Assembly (NCBI RefSeq): GCF_000020525.1 | Contig: NC_011026.1 | Span: forward strand, 2,276,001-2,340,000 | From: Chloroherpeton thalassium ATCC 35110 | Lineage (GTDB): Bacteria > Bacteroidota > Chlorobiia > Chlorobiales > Chloroherpetonaceae | Direction of reading: 5' to 3' | Length of the DNA: 64,000 nt | In this document: positions 17,577 to 25,480 of the stretch, piece by piece | Layout of the letters: each line of letters opens with the position of its first letter | Numbering within the stretch: position 1 is the stretch's first letter | Notes under the pieces: model-generated | What the model saw: only the letters and a program-made list of their open reading frames with translations | Told to the model about the DNA's origin: nothing | The model's database searches: none | Made by a program: the position numbers and the translations under genes

Positions 17577-19041
17577 TGATTGTCTTTCTAAATAAAAAAT
17601 TTGTTAAGTAAATCGCTGAAAAATTTATACATGTTCCAAGTGTTACGTAAAAAGTCCAAGGCAAAGTAGTAAAAAACACGACATAACTCATTATGCTAAT
17701 GCAGATCGTAATACCAATAAAAACAGAAGCCGGTGCGTAATTCTGTTGCGTAAAACAGATAAAAAATGTGCCCAGCAAGCCTCCATAAGTAAGTGACGCG
17801 ATACTCAACGCAAGTTCAATAACCGCCTGATTATTTCCTATAAAAGAAAGAGCTGTGGCTGTTAGCAAAACTCCCCAAAATAAACTGATAAGCTTTGATA
17901 GATTCAGCTTTTTCTCGTCGGTATATGAATTGAACGGTTTAAGATGAGCTAAAATATCATAAACCGTTGAGCTCGATATGGCATTGATTGAACTGGATAA
18001 AGTGGACATTGCAGCAGCTAAAAGCCCAGAAATAATTAATCCCGAAATGCCAGGAGGAAGTGTTTCAATAATAAATTTTGAAAATACTTTATCGCCACTG
18101 AGTGCAGGATCGTTGTAATATGTAAAGAGCAATGAACCGATTAAAAGAAATATTAAAAATTGGAAAAAGATCGTAAATCCACTGAAAATCAAAGCTTTTT
18201 GACTATTTCTTAAATTATTAGTGGCAAAAAGACGCTGTACAATAATATAATCAGTTCCATGTGATGCCATCGATAAGAAAATTCCTCCAATAATTGCTGA
18301 TAAAAAATTATATGGTGTTGAAAAGAAATGGCTAAAATCGAAGTTGAATATTTCTGTTTTATGAATTTTATTTAAATGGTGAAATGTTTCCAGAATATTA
18401 ACATTTTGATGAAATAAATAATACAGAGAAAACAGTCCGCCAAAAATATAGATGATTAATTGAATCAAGTCAGTCCAGATAACAGCTCTAACACCCCCAA
18501 AGCGAACATAAAAAATAGTAATAACTGAGATAAGACTGATCGACGAGATATAAATATATAGGTCTGGAACTTGTTCAAACTCTTTATATCCATGTAAGAT
18601 TAATCCAATTGGAATTGCTGTTGCATACAGGCGAACCCCATCTGCAAGCAGTCTTGTAATAATAAAAATAACAGAAAGAATTTTTCGTGAAGAAAGACCT
18701 AATTTTCTTTCTATTAGTGCATAAGCTGTGGTTAATTCCCCATCAAAATATTTTGGCAAAAATATTAATGCTACAATAATTCTACCAATAATATAACCAA
18801 TGGCTAATTGAAGAAAATTGAAATTAGAAACATAAGCAAGGCCAGGTAGCGAAATGAAAGTGAGTGCAGAGGTTTCGGTAGCAACAACCGACATGGAAAT
18901 AACCCACCAACTAATTTTCTTATCGGAAAGAAAGTAATCGCGAGTAGACGTTTGACGACCGCTTTTGAATAAGCCAAAAAAAGTGATGCTAATAAAATAT
19001 ATTAGCATCACTGTCCAATCTAATAATGTAAAACTATTCAT
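17566..19041 (-). CDS. Sodium:solute symporter (SSS family)
   Basis: A 491-residue membrane protein with about 13 hydrophobic spans. Recognisable SSS features are the N-terminal LLDWTVMLIYFISITFFG, the segment SVVATETSALTFISLPG and the central GLLAAAMSTLSSSINAISS stretch, which belongs to the family signature. I use the ATG at 19041; a TTG nine bases upstream is also in frame. Its 3' end overlaps the NamZ-like gene by 11 bp, and 15 bp separate its start from the upstream STAS gene on the same strand. The substrate is unknown; neighbourhood suggests an amino sugar such as MurNAc. AT-rich like its neighbours on the left. Confidence 0.9.
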   Translation of the reverse strand: MNSFTLLDWTVMLIYFISITFFGLFKSGRQTSTRDYFLSDKKISWWVISMSVVATETSALTFISLPGLAYVSNFNFLQLAIGYIIGRIIVALIFLPKYFDGELTTAYALIERKLGLSSRKILSVIFIITRLLADGVRLYATAIPIGLILHGYKEFEQVPDLYIYISSISLISVITIFYVRFGGVRAVIWTDLIQLIIYIFGGLFSLYYLFHQNVNILETFHHLNKIHKTEIFNFDFSHFFSTPYNFLSAIIGGIFLSMASHGTDYIIVQRLFATNNLRNSQKALIFSGFTIFFQFLIFLLIGSLLFTYYNDPALSGDKVFSKFIIETLPPGISGLIISGLLAAAMSTLSSSINAISSSTVYDILAHLKPFNSYTDEKKLNLSKLISLFWGVLLTATALSFIGNNQAVIELALSIASLTYGGLLGTFFICFTQQNYAPASVFIGITICISIMSYVVFFTTLPWTFYVTLGTCINFSAIYLTNFLFRKTIINI

Positions 19042-19056
19042 GTATAGCAAAACAGC

Positions 19057-19761
19057 TTATTCAGCTTTTTTCCGGGCTTTTTTCGTGGGGCTTTGTGTTT
19101 TTTTCTTTGTTTTTTCGGTGCTCTTGGTTGGCTTTTTTTTCTGTTTTTTATCTTCCTCTGGTTCTTCGTCTATATCATAGTCGTCCATTTCTTCATCGTC
19201 ATCGTCCTCTGTATCGTCGCGGTCGTTGTCTCTGTCATCTATTTCTTCTTCTGTCTCAAAAGAGCTTTCGTCTAAGGCCTCTCCGACGAAGGATTCCTCG
19301 TCAATGTCATCAATGTTAGGAATATCTGAGAGAAAATCATCCTCGTCTTCATCGTTAGAACGGCGAGATTTTTTCGCGCTGGCCGTTTCAACTTCGTTTT
19401 CCTGATCTTCTGTATCAACAGCCTCAATCGAATTCAGCGCTTCTTGCAGCGATGAAAAAATATAGAGTTGCTTATCAAGTCCGGTCATTTTAAGCAAGTC
19501 GCGGACTTTGTTTTTTACGCCTACATAGGCAGCAAATCCGTTATGGTCGGCAGTCTGGCGGTGAGCCATCAACAGGGCGCCGATGCCGCTTGAATCAATC
19601 GCATCGACTTGAGACAAATCAATGATTAGGTACTTTTTGTCTTCTGCTTCAATTAGCACGACAAATTCGGACTTTAACTCCGGTGCGATAGAAGCATCGA
19701 GCCTTTTTTCATGTAGCTTGAAAACGGTGAGTTCCTTTTTGGTTTCAACTGTAAATTTCAT
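19057..19761 (-). CDS. STAS-domain (anti-sigma factor antagonist-like) protein with acidic and basic tail
   Basis: A 234-residue protein. Residues 1-115 form a STAS domain: LIIDLSQVDAIDSSGIGALL carries the conserved DSSG, with S57 in the position phosphorylated in SpoIIAA-type antagonists, and RDLLKMTGLDKQLYIF fits the last helix. From about residue 120 to 205 the chain is extremely acidic (EDEDDFLSDIPNIDDIDEES and similar), and the last 30 residues are Lys-rich (KKQKKKPTKSTEKTKKK). Such a bipartite tail is not part of the STAS family and may mediate binding or localisation. No cognate RsbW-like kinase or sigma factor is nearby. It may be co-transcribed with the symporter 15 bp downstream. 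Confidence 0.85.
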   Translation of the reverse strand: MKFTVETKKELTVFKLHEKRLDASIAPELKSEFVVLIEAEDKKYLIIDLSQVDAIDSSGIGALLMAHRQTADHNGFAAYVGVKNKVRDLLKMTGLDKQLYIFSSLQEALNSIEAVDTEDQENEVETASAKKSRRSNDEDEDDFLSDIPNIDDIDEESFVGEALDESSFETEEEIDDRDNDRDDTEDDDDEEMDDYDIDEEPEEDKKQKKKPTKSTEKTKKKTQSPTKKARKKAE

Positions 19762-20083
19762 GGAGCGTCACACTAAATTGAATTAAAAAAACTGCGTCTC
19801 AACCCCGTAAGACGACCGACTTAACCTGAATGATAAGTGATTAATTGGATTCTGCAAAAAACAGAATAAAAAAACAAAAATAAAATTTCTTTATGATAAA
19901 TAAAATAAATTCATGTTTATATGAATTTAGTTGTGTGCTTCGGTGTTCCGAACCCGAAGCAAATCGGGCGCATCAGGGGAAATTTTGAGTTATGCAAATA
20001 AATCGCAACAATGTTTGGTTGCTGGGAAAAAGCGGGCGTGCAAGCGATAATTCTGGGCTACCCTTTCTACGTTCTGATGACTA
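19762..20083. other. Intergenic region left of the insertion sequence
   Basis: About 320 bp between the STAS gene and the insertion sequence. It holds AT-rich tracts and a short GCTTCGG/CCGAAGC inverted repeat near 19936-19966. On the plus strand an ATG at 20011 opens a short frame running into the insertion site; joined to the right flank it would give about 43 codons. I see no family in it. Confidence 0.4.
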
Positions 20084-20093
20084 CTTTAAGCGG
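20084..20093. repeat. Left 10-bp target site duplication of the ISAs1-type element
   Basis: CTTTAAGCGG directly precedes the left inverted repeat and recurs directly after the right one at 21302-21311. A 10-bp duplication fits the 8-10 bp made by ISAs1-family transposition. Confidence 0.85.
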
Positions 20094-21301
20094 CAGGCGA
20101 AACGCGCTATGTAGCCAGTCCATTTAGAAGTTTGAGCAAATATTTTTCATCCCAGCCAGCCATGAGTCTTTTCGTTGCCTGGCCTACCTTTGCGGTCTTT
20201 TCCTGCTTCACTAAATTCAATGCGATTCGCCTCAATATCGCCATATTTTCCGCTGTGTTTCTCTGCCGAATCCGCGATTCGTCCTCGCGAAATGCCACAT
20301 CTAAAGTCCAATGTAATTTATTTTCTATTTCCCAATGTTTTCTCACAACTTTTAAACAATCTTCCGCCGATAATTTTGCGCTGCTAATATAATATCTTAT
20401 ATCAAACTCTTTTTCTTTCTTTATTCTTTGCGATTCTATCATCGCGACTGTTTTTATATTTTTCCATTCATCATTTGCTATTATTTTTTCTATTTCATTC
20501 GTTGCATAAGCACAACGAATCTCTTCTCTTCCGTATGATGTTTCGTCTGTTTTTGCGAAATCTATTTCATACCCTTCTCCTTCATTATCGGCTGCTAATT
20601 TAAAATATTCAATGACGGATTGATGTAATTTCGGTTGATTTCCTTTGAGCGCAAGCACATAATCAGCATCTTTTTCTACGATTTTTTCGGCAATTTCAGT
20701 TTGGCAGCCCATTGCGTCAATGCTTACCAAACATCCCTTCAAATCCAAAAAATTCAACAATTCTGGAATGGCTGTGATTTCGTTAGAGTTCTCTTCAGTC
20801 TTGATTTGTCCGATAACGAGCGCGGTTTCAGTCGCCCATGCGCTGACCAAATGAAGCGGAGATTTGCCATTTTTTTTGTCGGCAGAACCGCGCAAAGTTT
20901 TGCAATCTATGGCGATGTGTTCGCCGCTAAAAAACAGGCGAAAACTGTTTGCCCAAGTCATAAAACAGGCTTCAAACTCGTCAGGTGAAAGTTTAGCAAG
21001 CACATTATTAAACGTATCGTGAGAAGGAATCCCGTTTGGAAGTGCTAAAAAAGTTTGAAACCATTCTTTTTTAGAATGTCCAAATTGTTCTATTTCAACG
21101 AAATTATTTGCCCCGGAAATCATCGCACAAACAGCAATAATAAGAATATCAAGGAAGTTATGTCGTTTGTTTAAGGTCTCACGTCTTGGGTCTTTTAAGC
21201 TCTTGAAATATTCTGAAAAGCTTTTTACAGCCTCATAATTCATATTATTATCCGTTATTTGTTTTATTATTTTATCCCTTTCACATAGCGCGTTTCGCCT
21301 G
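20094..21301 (-). mobile_element. Complete ISAs1-family insertion sequence (1208 bp)
   Basis: The element is bounded by perfect 19-bp inverted repeats CAGGCGAAACGCGCTATGT (20094-20112) and its complement (21283-21301), begins with the CAGG end common in this family, and is flanked by the direct repeat CTTTAAGCGG. It holds one full-length transposase gene on the minus strand. Intact ends, coding frame and exact target duplication indicate a recent insertion that could still be active. Confidence 0.92.
20107..21243 (-). CDS. ISAs1-family transposase
   Basis: A 378-residue DDE transposase of the ISAs1 (H-repeat-like) group. The N-terminus has LKDPRRETLNKRHNFLDILIIAVCA, shortened here to the family-typical DPRR and the following NFLDIL. 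IAIDCKTLRGS near residue 113 and CLVSIDAMGCQ near residue 180 carry the two catalytic Asp, and HWEIENKLHW near residue 305 the Glu, followed by DVAFREDESRIR. All three acidic residues are present and the length is normal. The gene nearly fills the element: its stop lies inside the left inverted repeat, and its start is about 40 bp from the right one. Confidence 0.95.
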   Translation of the reverse strand: MNYEAVKSFSEYFKSLKDPRRETLNKRHNFLDILIIAVCAMISGANNFVEIEQFGHSKKEWFQTFLALPNGIPSHDTFNNVLAKLSPDEFEACFMTWANSFRLFFSGEHIAIDCKTLRGSADKKNGKSPLHLVSAWATETALVIGQIKTEENSNEITAIPELLNFLDLKGCLVSIDAMGCQTEIAEKIVEKDADYVLALKGNQPKLHQSVIEYFKLAADNEGEGYEIDFAKTDETSYGREEIRCAYATNEIEKIIANDEWKNIKTVAMIESQRIKKEKEFDIRYYISSAKLSAEDCLKVVRKHWEIENKLHWTLDVAFREDESRIRQRNTAENMAILRRIALNLVKQEKTAKVGQATKRLMAGWDEKYLLKLLNGLAT

Positions 21302-21311
21302 CTTTAAGCGG
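21302..21311. repeat. Right 10-bp target site duplication of the ISAs1-type element
   Basis: CTTTAAGCGG, identical to 20084-20093, directly follows the right inverted repeat. The flanking GGCA/GCAA context continues the pre-insertion sequence. Confidence 0.85.
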
Positions 21312-21668
21312 CAAAGGGCATATTTCATTAAGAGATGGTAAAAATCATTTTAATATTTAAATGATCCTATTTTAGATTATTAAAAACAGTTTTATAATTA
21401 TTTCGATAAATTAATGAATAATGATTTACGAAATCTGTTGTGGTTTTTTATTATAAAAAAAAATATAAAAATAGTGTTTTAAATAGCGTTTAAATATGAT
21501 ATTAGAAGTGATATATGACAAGGTTTGTTAAATAAAATATTATATCTTTTTGCTGGATTAAATTTAGGGTGTTTCAAAAATTTGAAAGAACTATTGATAT
21601 GAATATCAGGGATAATTTTGGTTGAGTTGCAGAGTTTCCCATTTTTTAACTGATAAATTACTTGAATA
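21312..21668. other. AT-rich intergenic region upstream of the OmpA-like gene
   Basis: About 357 bp, very AT-rich. I see no open frame of note, RNA gene or repeat. It must contain the promoter of the OmpA-like gene, but no convincing -35/-10 pair or Shine-Dalgarno sequence stands out. Confidence 0.4.
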
Positions 21669-22865
21669 ATGAAAAACCTTCTTATTTCAATTTTGGTTTT
21701 GGCGTTTAGTGTGCTGAGTCCGTTATCGAGTCACGCGCAACTTTTTGATTACGTCAAGAAAAAAGCAGACAAGGCGGCTGATAAAGCCGTTGAAACTGGC
21801 GCTGAGGAAGTTGTTCAGTCCGTATTGAACAAAGACGATGAGGACGCAAATGACGAAAATAACCAGGCAGCTTCTGGGCAAAGTGAAACAGCGTCAGCGT
21901 CAAAAACGCCGTCGTTGAATTGGGCAAGTTACGATTTTGTGCCGGGTGATGAGGTTATTTTTGACGATGCGCCAAGCCAAACCGAACAAAATGGCGAATT
22001 TCCTTCTCACTGGGATTTGAAAGGTGGCAGCGTTGAAATAGCAGAAGTTGATGGCGAAAAGGTCATCATGTTACGAGGTTCTAAGTCGCAAATTGTGCCC
22101 TATATCAAAGATTCGAATAAAGACTATTTGCCCGAAGTTTTCACCATAGAGTTTGATCTTTACATCCCAGCCAATGCAAATCCAGCCTATGTTTTCTTAT
22201 GGGATCGTAAAAATCAGCGTAAGCCAAGTCAAATGTCGACTTTGACTATTAGTTATAATTCGATTTCCTACAAATCCAACAAAAGCGCGTATCCGAAAAA
22301 AATTAATCGCAAAGAAGGCCACTGGATTCATGTTGCAATTGCTTATACGCAGGGAAAGTTAAAGGCTTATTTTGATGATGTTCGTTTATTAAATATTCCA
22401 CATCTTGACGCAGAGCCTACCGGAATGACTATTCAGTGTTATAATGCCAGCGATGAGAAAGCTTATTTTTTGAAAAATGTTCGCATTGCAAAAGGCGGCG
22501 TAAAATACTACGATAGGGTTTTGACCGATGGAAAAATTGTGGTAAACGGAATTAAGTTCGATGTTGGGAAAGCAACTTTAAGACCGGAATCAATTGGCCC
22601 GATTAATGAGATTTACTCGCTGATGAAGGCGCATGCGGACATCAAGTTTAGCGTCGAAGGCCACACCGATAGCGATGGCGATGCCTCCTCTAACCAAACG
22701 CTTTCGGAACAAAGAGCAAAATCCGTGATGGATGAATTAATCCGAATGGGCATTAGTGCTGATCGATTGAAATTCAAAGGGTTTGGCGAAAGCAAGCCGG
22801 TTGATACAAACGATACGCCGGAAGGGAAAGCGAATAATCGTCGTGTTGAATTTGTAAAGATGTAA
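21669..22865 (+). CDS. OmpA-family outer-membrane protein with LamG-like domain
   Basis: A 398-residue protein with a signal peptide (LLISILVLAFSVLSPLSSHAQ). After a Lys/Ala/Asp-rich segment (about residues 25-75) comes a beta-rich region of about 180 residues (DEVIFDDAPSQTE ... GSVEIAEVDGEKVIMLRG) resembling a LamG/concanavalin-like fold. The last 110 residues are an OmpA peptidoglycan-binding domain: GIKFDVGKATLRPES, then FSVEGHTDSDGDASSNQTLS, EQRAKSV and KGFGESKPVDTND ... NNRRVEF. It would tether the outer membrane to murein. It is followed by a strong terminator and is probably monocistronic. Confidence 0.9.
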   Translation: MKNLLISILVLAFSVLSPLSSHAQLFDYVKKKADKAADKAVETGAEEVVQSVLNKDDEDANDENNQAASGQSETASASKTPSLNWASYDFVPGDEVIFDDAPSQTEQNGEFPSHWDLKGGSVEIAEVDGEKVIMLRGSKSQIVPYIKDSNKDYLPEVFTIEFDLYIPANANPAYVFLWDRKNQRKPSQMSTLTISYNSISYKSNKSAYPKKINRKEGHWIHVAIAYTQGKLKAYFDDVRLLNIPHLDAEPTGMTIQCYNASDEKAYFLKNVRIAKGGVKYYDRVLTDGKIVVNGIKFDVGKATLRPESIGPINEIYSLMKAHADIKFSVEGHTDSDGDASSNQTLSEQRAKSVMDELIRMGISADRLKFKGFGESKPVDTNDTPEGKANNRRVEFVKM

Positions 22866-22873
22866 TGGCCAGT

Positions 22874-22914
22874 TGCCGCAGGATATGTTCTCCATCCTGC
22901 GGCATTTTATTTTT
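22874..22914 (+). terminator. Rho-independent terminator after the OmpA-like gene
   Basis: TGCCGCAGGAT (22874-22884) pairs perfectly with ATCCTGCGGCA (22894-22904) over a 9-base loop, followed by TTTTATTTTT. It sits between the convergent OmpA-like gene and miaA, and the T-run is on the plus side. Confidence 0.92.
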
Positions 22915-22919
22915 CGGGT

Positions 22920-23891
22920 TTAGCAAAACGGGTTCGCCTTTTTAAGTTTCATCAGAATTTGTTTTGCCGTCTCGAGAGCGTTTTCATCCGTCTCCGCAAA
23001 GTTGATCCAATCCGCCGAAAATTTATTTCTGAAAAAAGTAAGCTGCCGCTTGGCATAATTGCGCGTGTGTTGTTTCACCAAGTTTTTGGCTTCGTCAAGC
23101 GAAAGTTTTCCTTCTAAAAAGGAAAAAAGTTCGTTGTAGCCGACCGTTGCCAGCGCGTTGATTTTCACACCTTGCCGCATGACGGGCGCATATTTTTCAA
23201 ATAACCGCGTGGCTTCTTCCAAAAAGCCATTTTTAAACATTTCGTCCGTTCGAAGATTGATTTTTTCGTAAAGGCGTTCGCGCGGCAAAGCAAGGCCGAA
23301 AGGCACAAAGTGAAAACCTGGCTTCAGAATTTCCGCCGCTTTTAGTTCGGAAACGGTTTTGCTGCTCACTTCAAGGATTTCAAGGCTACGGATTAAGCGC
23401 TGGGTTTTGGTCGGGTCGAGCGTGGCTGCGTGTTCGGGGTCGGCGGCTTTGAGCTTCTCGTAAAGCGCGGTTGCGCCGTGTTCGGCCAAATCGGCGTACA
23501 ATTTTTCCCGAACTTCCGGGCTATTTTCCGGCAATTTTGAAAAGCCTTGCAACAAGCCTTGCAAATAGAGCGTCGACCCGCCGGCAACAACCACATTTTT
23601 TCCGGTTGAAAAAATTGCTTCAATGCGCGTTGCGGCGTCGGTTGCAAATTGCGCCGCGTTGTAAGGCTCGGTGACCTCAAGCTCATCGATGAAATGATGT
23701 TTTACCGCGCGTCGCTCTTCGGCAGTGGGTTTGGCCGTGCCGATGTCGAGTTCCTTGTAAATTTGTCTGGAGTCGGCGGAGACGATTTCGGCATCGAGCA
23801 ACTCGGCCAGCGCGATGGCCGTAGCGGTTTTTCCCGAACCGGTCGCCCCCAAAATAACGGGAATCGGAATTTTTGAAAATGAATCGGGCAT
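22920..23891 (-). CDS. miaA: tRNA dimethylallyltransferase
   Basis: A 323-residue enzyme of normal length that adds a dimethylallyl group to A37 of tRNAs reading codons that start with U. The P-loop GATGSGKT is at residues 15-22, followed by SADSRQIYKELDIGTAKPT and HHFIDELEVTEPYNA, all classic MiaA segments; VVAGGSTLYLQGLLQG and QHTRNYAKRQLTFFR lie further on. GTG/TTG alternatives are not needed because an ATG at 23891 directly precedes the P-loop region. A composite repeat starts about 10 bp upstream of its start codon. Confidence 0.96.
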   Translation of the reverse strand: MPDSFSKIPIPVILGATGSGKTATAIALAELLDAEIVSADSRQIYKELDIGTAKPTAEERRAVKHHFIDELEVTEPYNAAQFATDAATRIEAIFSTGKNVVVAGGSTLYLQGLLQGFSKLPENSPEVREKLYADLAEHGATALYEKLKAADPEHAATLDPTKTQRLIRSLEILEVSSKTVSELKAAEILKPGFHFVPFGLALPRERLYEKINLRTDEMFKNGFLEEATRLFEKYAPVMRQGVKINALATVGYNELFSFLEGKLSLDEAKNLVKQHTRNYAKRQLTFFRNKFSADWINFAETDENALETAKQILMKLKKANPFC

Positions 23892-23900
23892 GTTCTAAGA

Positions 23901-24343
23901 TTATAGCAAAAATCAAAATTACTGATATGTGTCATTCTGAGCCGGTCACTTTCCCAAAGCTGGAAAAAGATAAATTGGACGATGCCAAACGGCAACTTGT
24001 CATGCTGAGGCGTCCTCCGGCGAAGCATCCATTCGCCAGCCAAAGTTGGATTCTTCGGCTAAGAAACCTCAGAATGACAGCGATTCTTTTTTTGTATCGG
24101 TAACTTCATTTTCCCAAAGCTGGAAAAAGATAAATTGGACGATGCCAAACGGCAACTTGTCATGCTGAGGCGTCCTCCGGTGAAGCATCCATTCGCCAGC
24201 CAAAGTTGGATTCTTCGGCTAAGAAACCTCAGAATGACAGCGATTCTTTTGTCATCGATAATGGAGCAAGGCTCATAAATGCCGGGCTTTGTCTCAGCTC
24301 AGCCCGACATGGATTTTAGCATGTAAATTAACTATGCGCTTAG
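23901..24343. repeat. Composite intergenic repeat with a 140-bp near-perfect duplication
   Basis: Two 140-bp blocks (23951-24090 and 24111-24250) differ at one base (24021 C, 24181 T). Each contains a CTGAG...CTCAG palindromic unit ending in CTCAGAATGACA. The left end (TTATAGCAAAAATCAAA at 23901) and the right end (AGCCCGACATGGATTTTAGC at 24301 onward) recur in the same orientation at 58936 and 59174. It fills the gap between miaA and sixA and leaves no room for another gene. Confidence 0.88.
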
Positions 24344-24344
24344 C

Positions 24345-24830
24345 TTATAAAATCAAATCGGGATTGAGCAAGGCCGAAAGATGCGCTTTGGGCGCGTGAT
24401 GGTGAAAATCGACATCCAACACCGCCATCGTGCAAGGCTTCATTGAAATGCCGTAGGATGCTTCGGCATTGAGCAACTTTAAAATCAACTCTTCCAAAGT
24501 TGGTTGATGACCGACAATCGCAAGCGCATCAATTTTTTTATGCTCAGAAATGACTTCCAAATGAGTCCTAACGCCGCAACCTGTGGAAAGCTGCGAGCAA
24601 GACACGGTTTTGCAATGAAGCTTTTCTTCAATGCGTTTGGCGGTCTCATACGCCCGAAGGAGAGGGCTGTGCAAAAGCAAATCAATGTGAATATTTTTTC
24701 GATGCAAAAAATCGCCTAACGCCGAAGCTTCTTGAAGACCGGACTCGGAAAGCGGGCGCTCGTCGTCGAATGAAACTCCCGCTTCTTGCATCGATTCCGC
24801 CGTTGCATGGCGAATGACAAATAATTTCAT
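24345..24830 (-). CDS. sixA: Phosphohistidine phosphatase (SixA-like, histidine phosphatase superfamily)
   Basis: A 161-residue protein with the RHA triad of the branch: catalytic R7-H8 in LFVIRHATAE, then ERPLSESGLQEA, LLLHSPLLRAYETA with the second Arg, and the second His in LAIVGHQPTLEELIL. Length and motif spacing fit SixA, which removes phosphate from histidine of phosphotransfer proteins, but other small-molecule phosphatases share the fold. It starts 11 bp after the stop of the maf-like gene, so the two form a probable operon. Its stop codon lies at the border of the composite repeat. Confidence 0.85.
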   Translation of the reverse strand: MKLFVIRHATAESMQEAGVSFDDERPLSESGLQEASALGDFLHRKNIHIDLLLHSPLLRAYETAKRIEEKLHCKTVSCSQLSTGCGVRTHLEVISEHKKIDALAIVGHQPTLEELILKLLNAEASYGISMKPCTMAVLDVDFHHHAPKAHLSALLNPDLIL

Positions 24831-24841
24831 GGTAAAAAAAT

Positions 24842-25417
24842 TTAATCCTGAAAAAGCTTGAGCGTTTTGTAGAGTTTGGAAACTGGCAGCCCAACGACAT
24901 TGTAATAACAGCCGTTGATTTTTTCAATGAAACATGCGCCGAAATCGTCTTGGATGCCGTAAGCGCCGGCTTTGTCAAACGGTTTGGCAACTTCGATGTA
25001 AGTCTGAATTTCCTCCGCGCTCATCGGGCTGAAAGTGACCTCCGTGACCTCAAAATCCGTGATCTGCTTATCCGCTTTTTTTAATGAAAATCCTGTAAAA
25101 ACGTGGTGCGTTTGGCCTTGCAACAGCGAGAGCATTCGAACCGCGTCGTCATGTGAGGCTGGTTTGTTGAGAATGGTTTCGCCTAAAACGACAATCGTGT
25201 CGGCGCTAAGCACCAGCTCGTTTTCCGTTTCCGCCGGATATTTTTGAAAAATGGTGTCGGCCTTGCGCTTGGCCAATTCGGCGACGATGTCGGCGGGATT
25301 TTTCAGCGCGGTTTGCTCGTCCGTGTCGGCGGTCAGCACGTCGAACGGAATGTTCAAGAGCGCGAGCAACTCACGGCGTCGCGGCGATTTGGATGCTAAG
25401 ATAATATGTGAAATCAT
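24842..25417 (-). CDS. maf: Maf-like nucleotide pyrophosphatase
   Basis: A 191-residue Maf/HAM1-like protein. Signature segments are ILASKSPRRRELLALL at residues 6-21, SADTIVVLGETILNKP near residue 70, LQGQTHHVFTGF near residue 96 and KAGAYGIQDDFGACFIEKINGCYYNVVGLP near residue 145, quoted here for its FDKAGAYGIQ and GLP motifs. The family hydrolyses non-canonical or damaged nucleoside triphosphates (dTTP/UTP-type or m7GTP-type) in the cytosol. It is 11 bp upstream of sixA on the same strand. All family residues appear intact. Confidence 0.94.
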   Translation of the reverse strand: MISHIILASKSPRRRELLALLNIPFDVLTADTDEQTALKNPADIVAELAKRKADTIFQKYPAETENELVLSADTIVVLGETILNKPASHDDAVRMLSLLQGQTHHVFTGFSLKKADKQITDFEVTEVTFSPMSAEEIQTYIEVAKPFDKAGAYGIQDDFGACFIEKINGCYYNVVGLPVSKLYKTLKLFQD

Positions 25418-25480
25418 GTTCGGATGAAAAGTTATAGAATCTACTTGATGAATGGATGCGTCACGATGTTAAAGGCAACT
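25418..25480. other. Left flank of the four-copy repeat array
   Basis: A short spacer between the maf-like gene and the repeat array. The last 16 bases (AAAGGCAACTTGTCATG into the array) match the lead-in of the units near 23991, showing the same repeat family. Confidence 0.4.

Noticed and set aside
19936-19966. Possible structured RNA or terminator near GCTTCGG...CCGAAGC
   Set aside because: Only a 7-bp stem without a T-run or conserved neighbours; recorded as part of the intergenic region.
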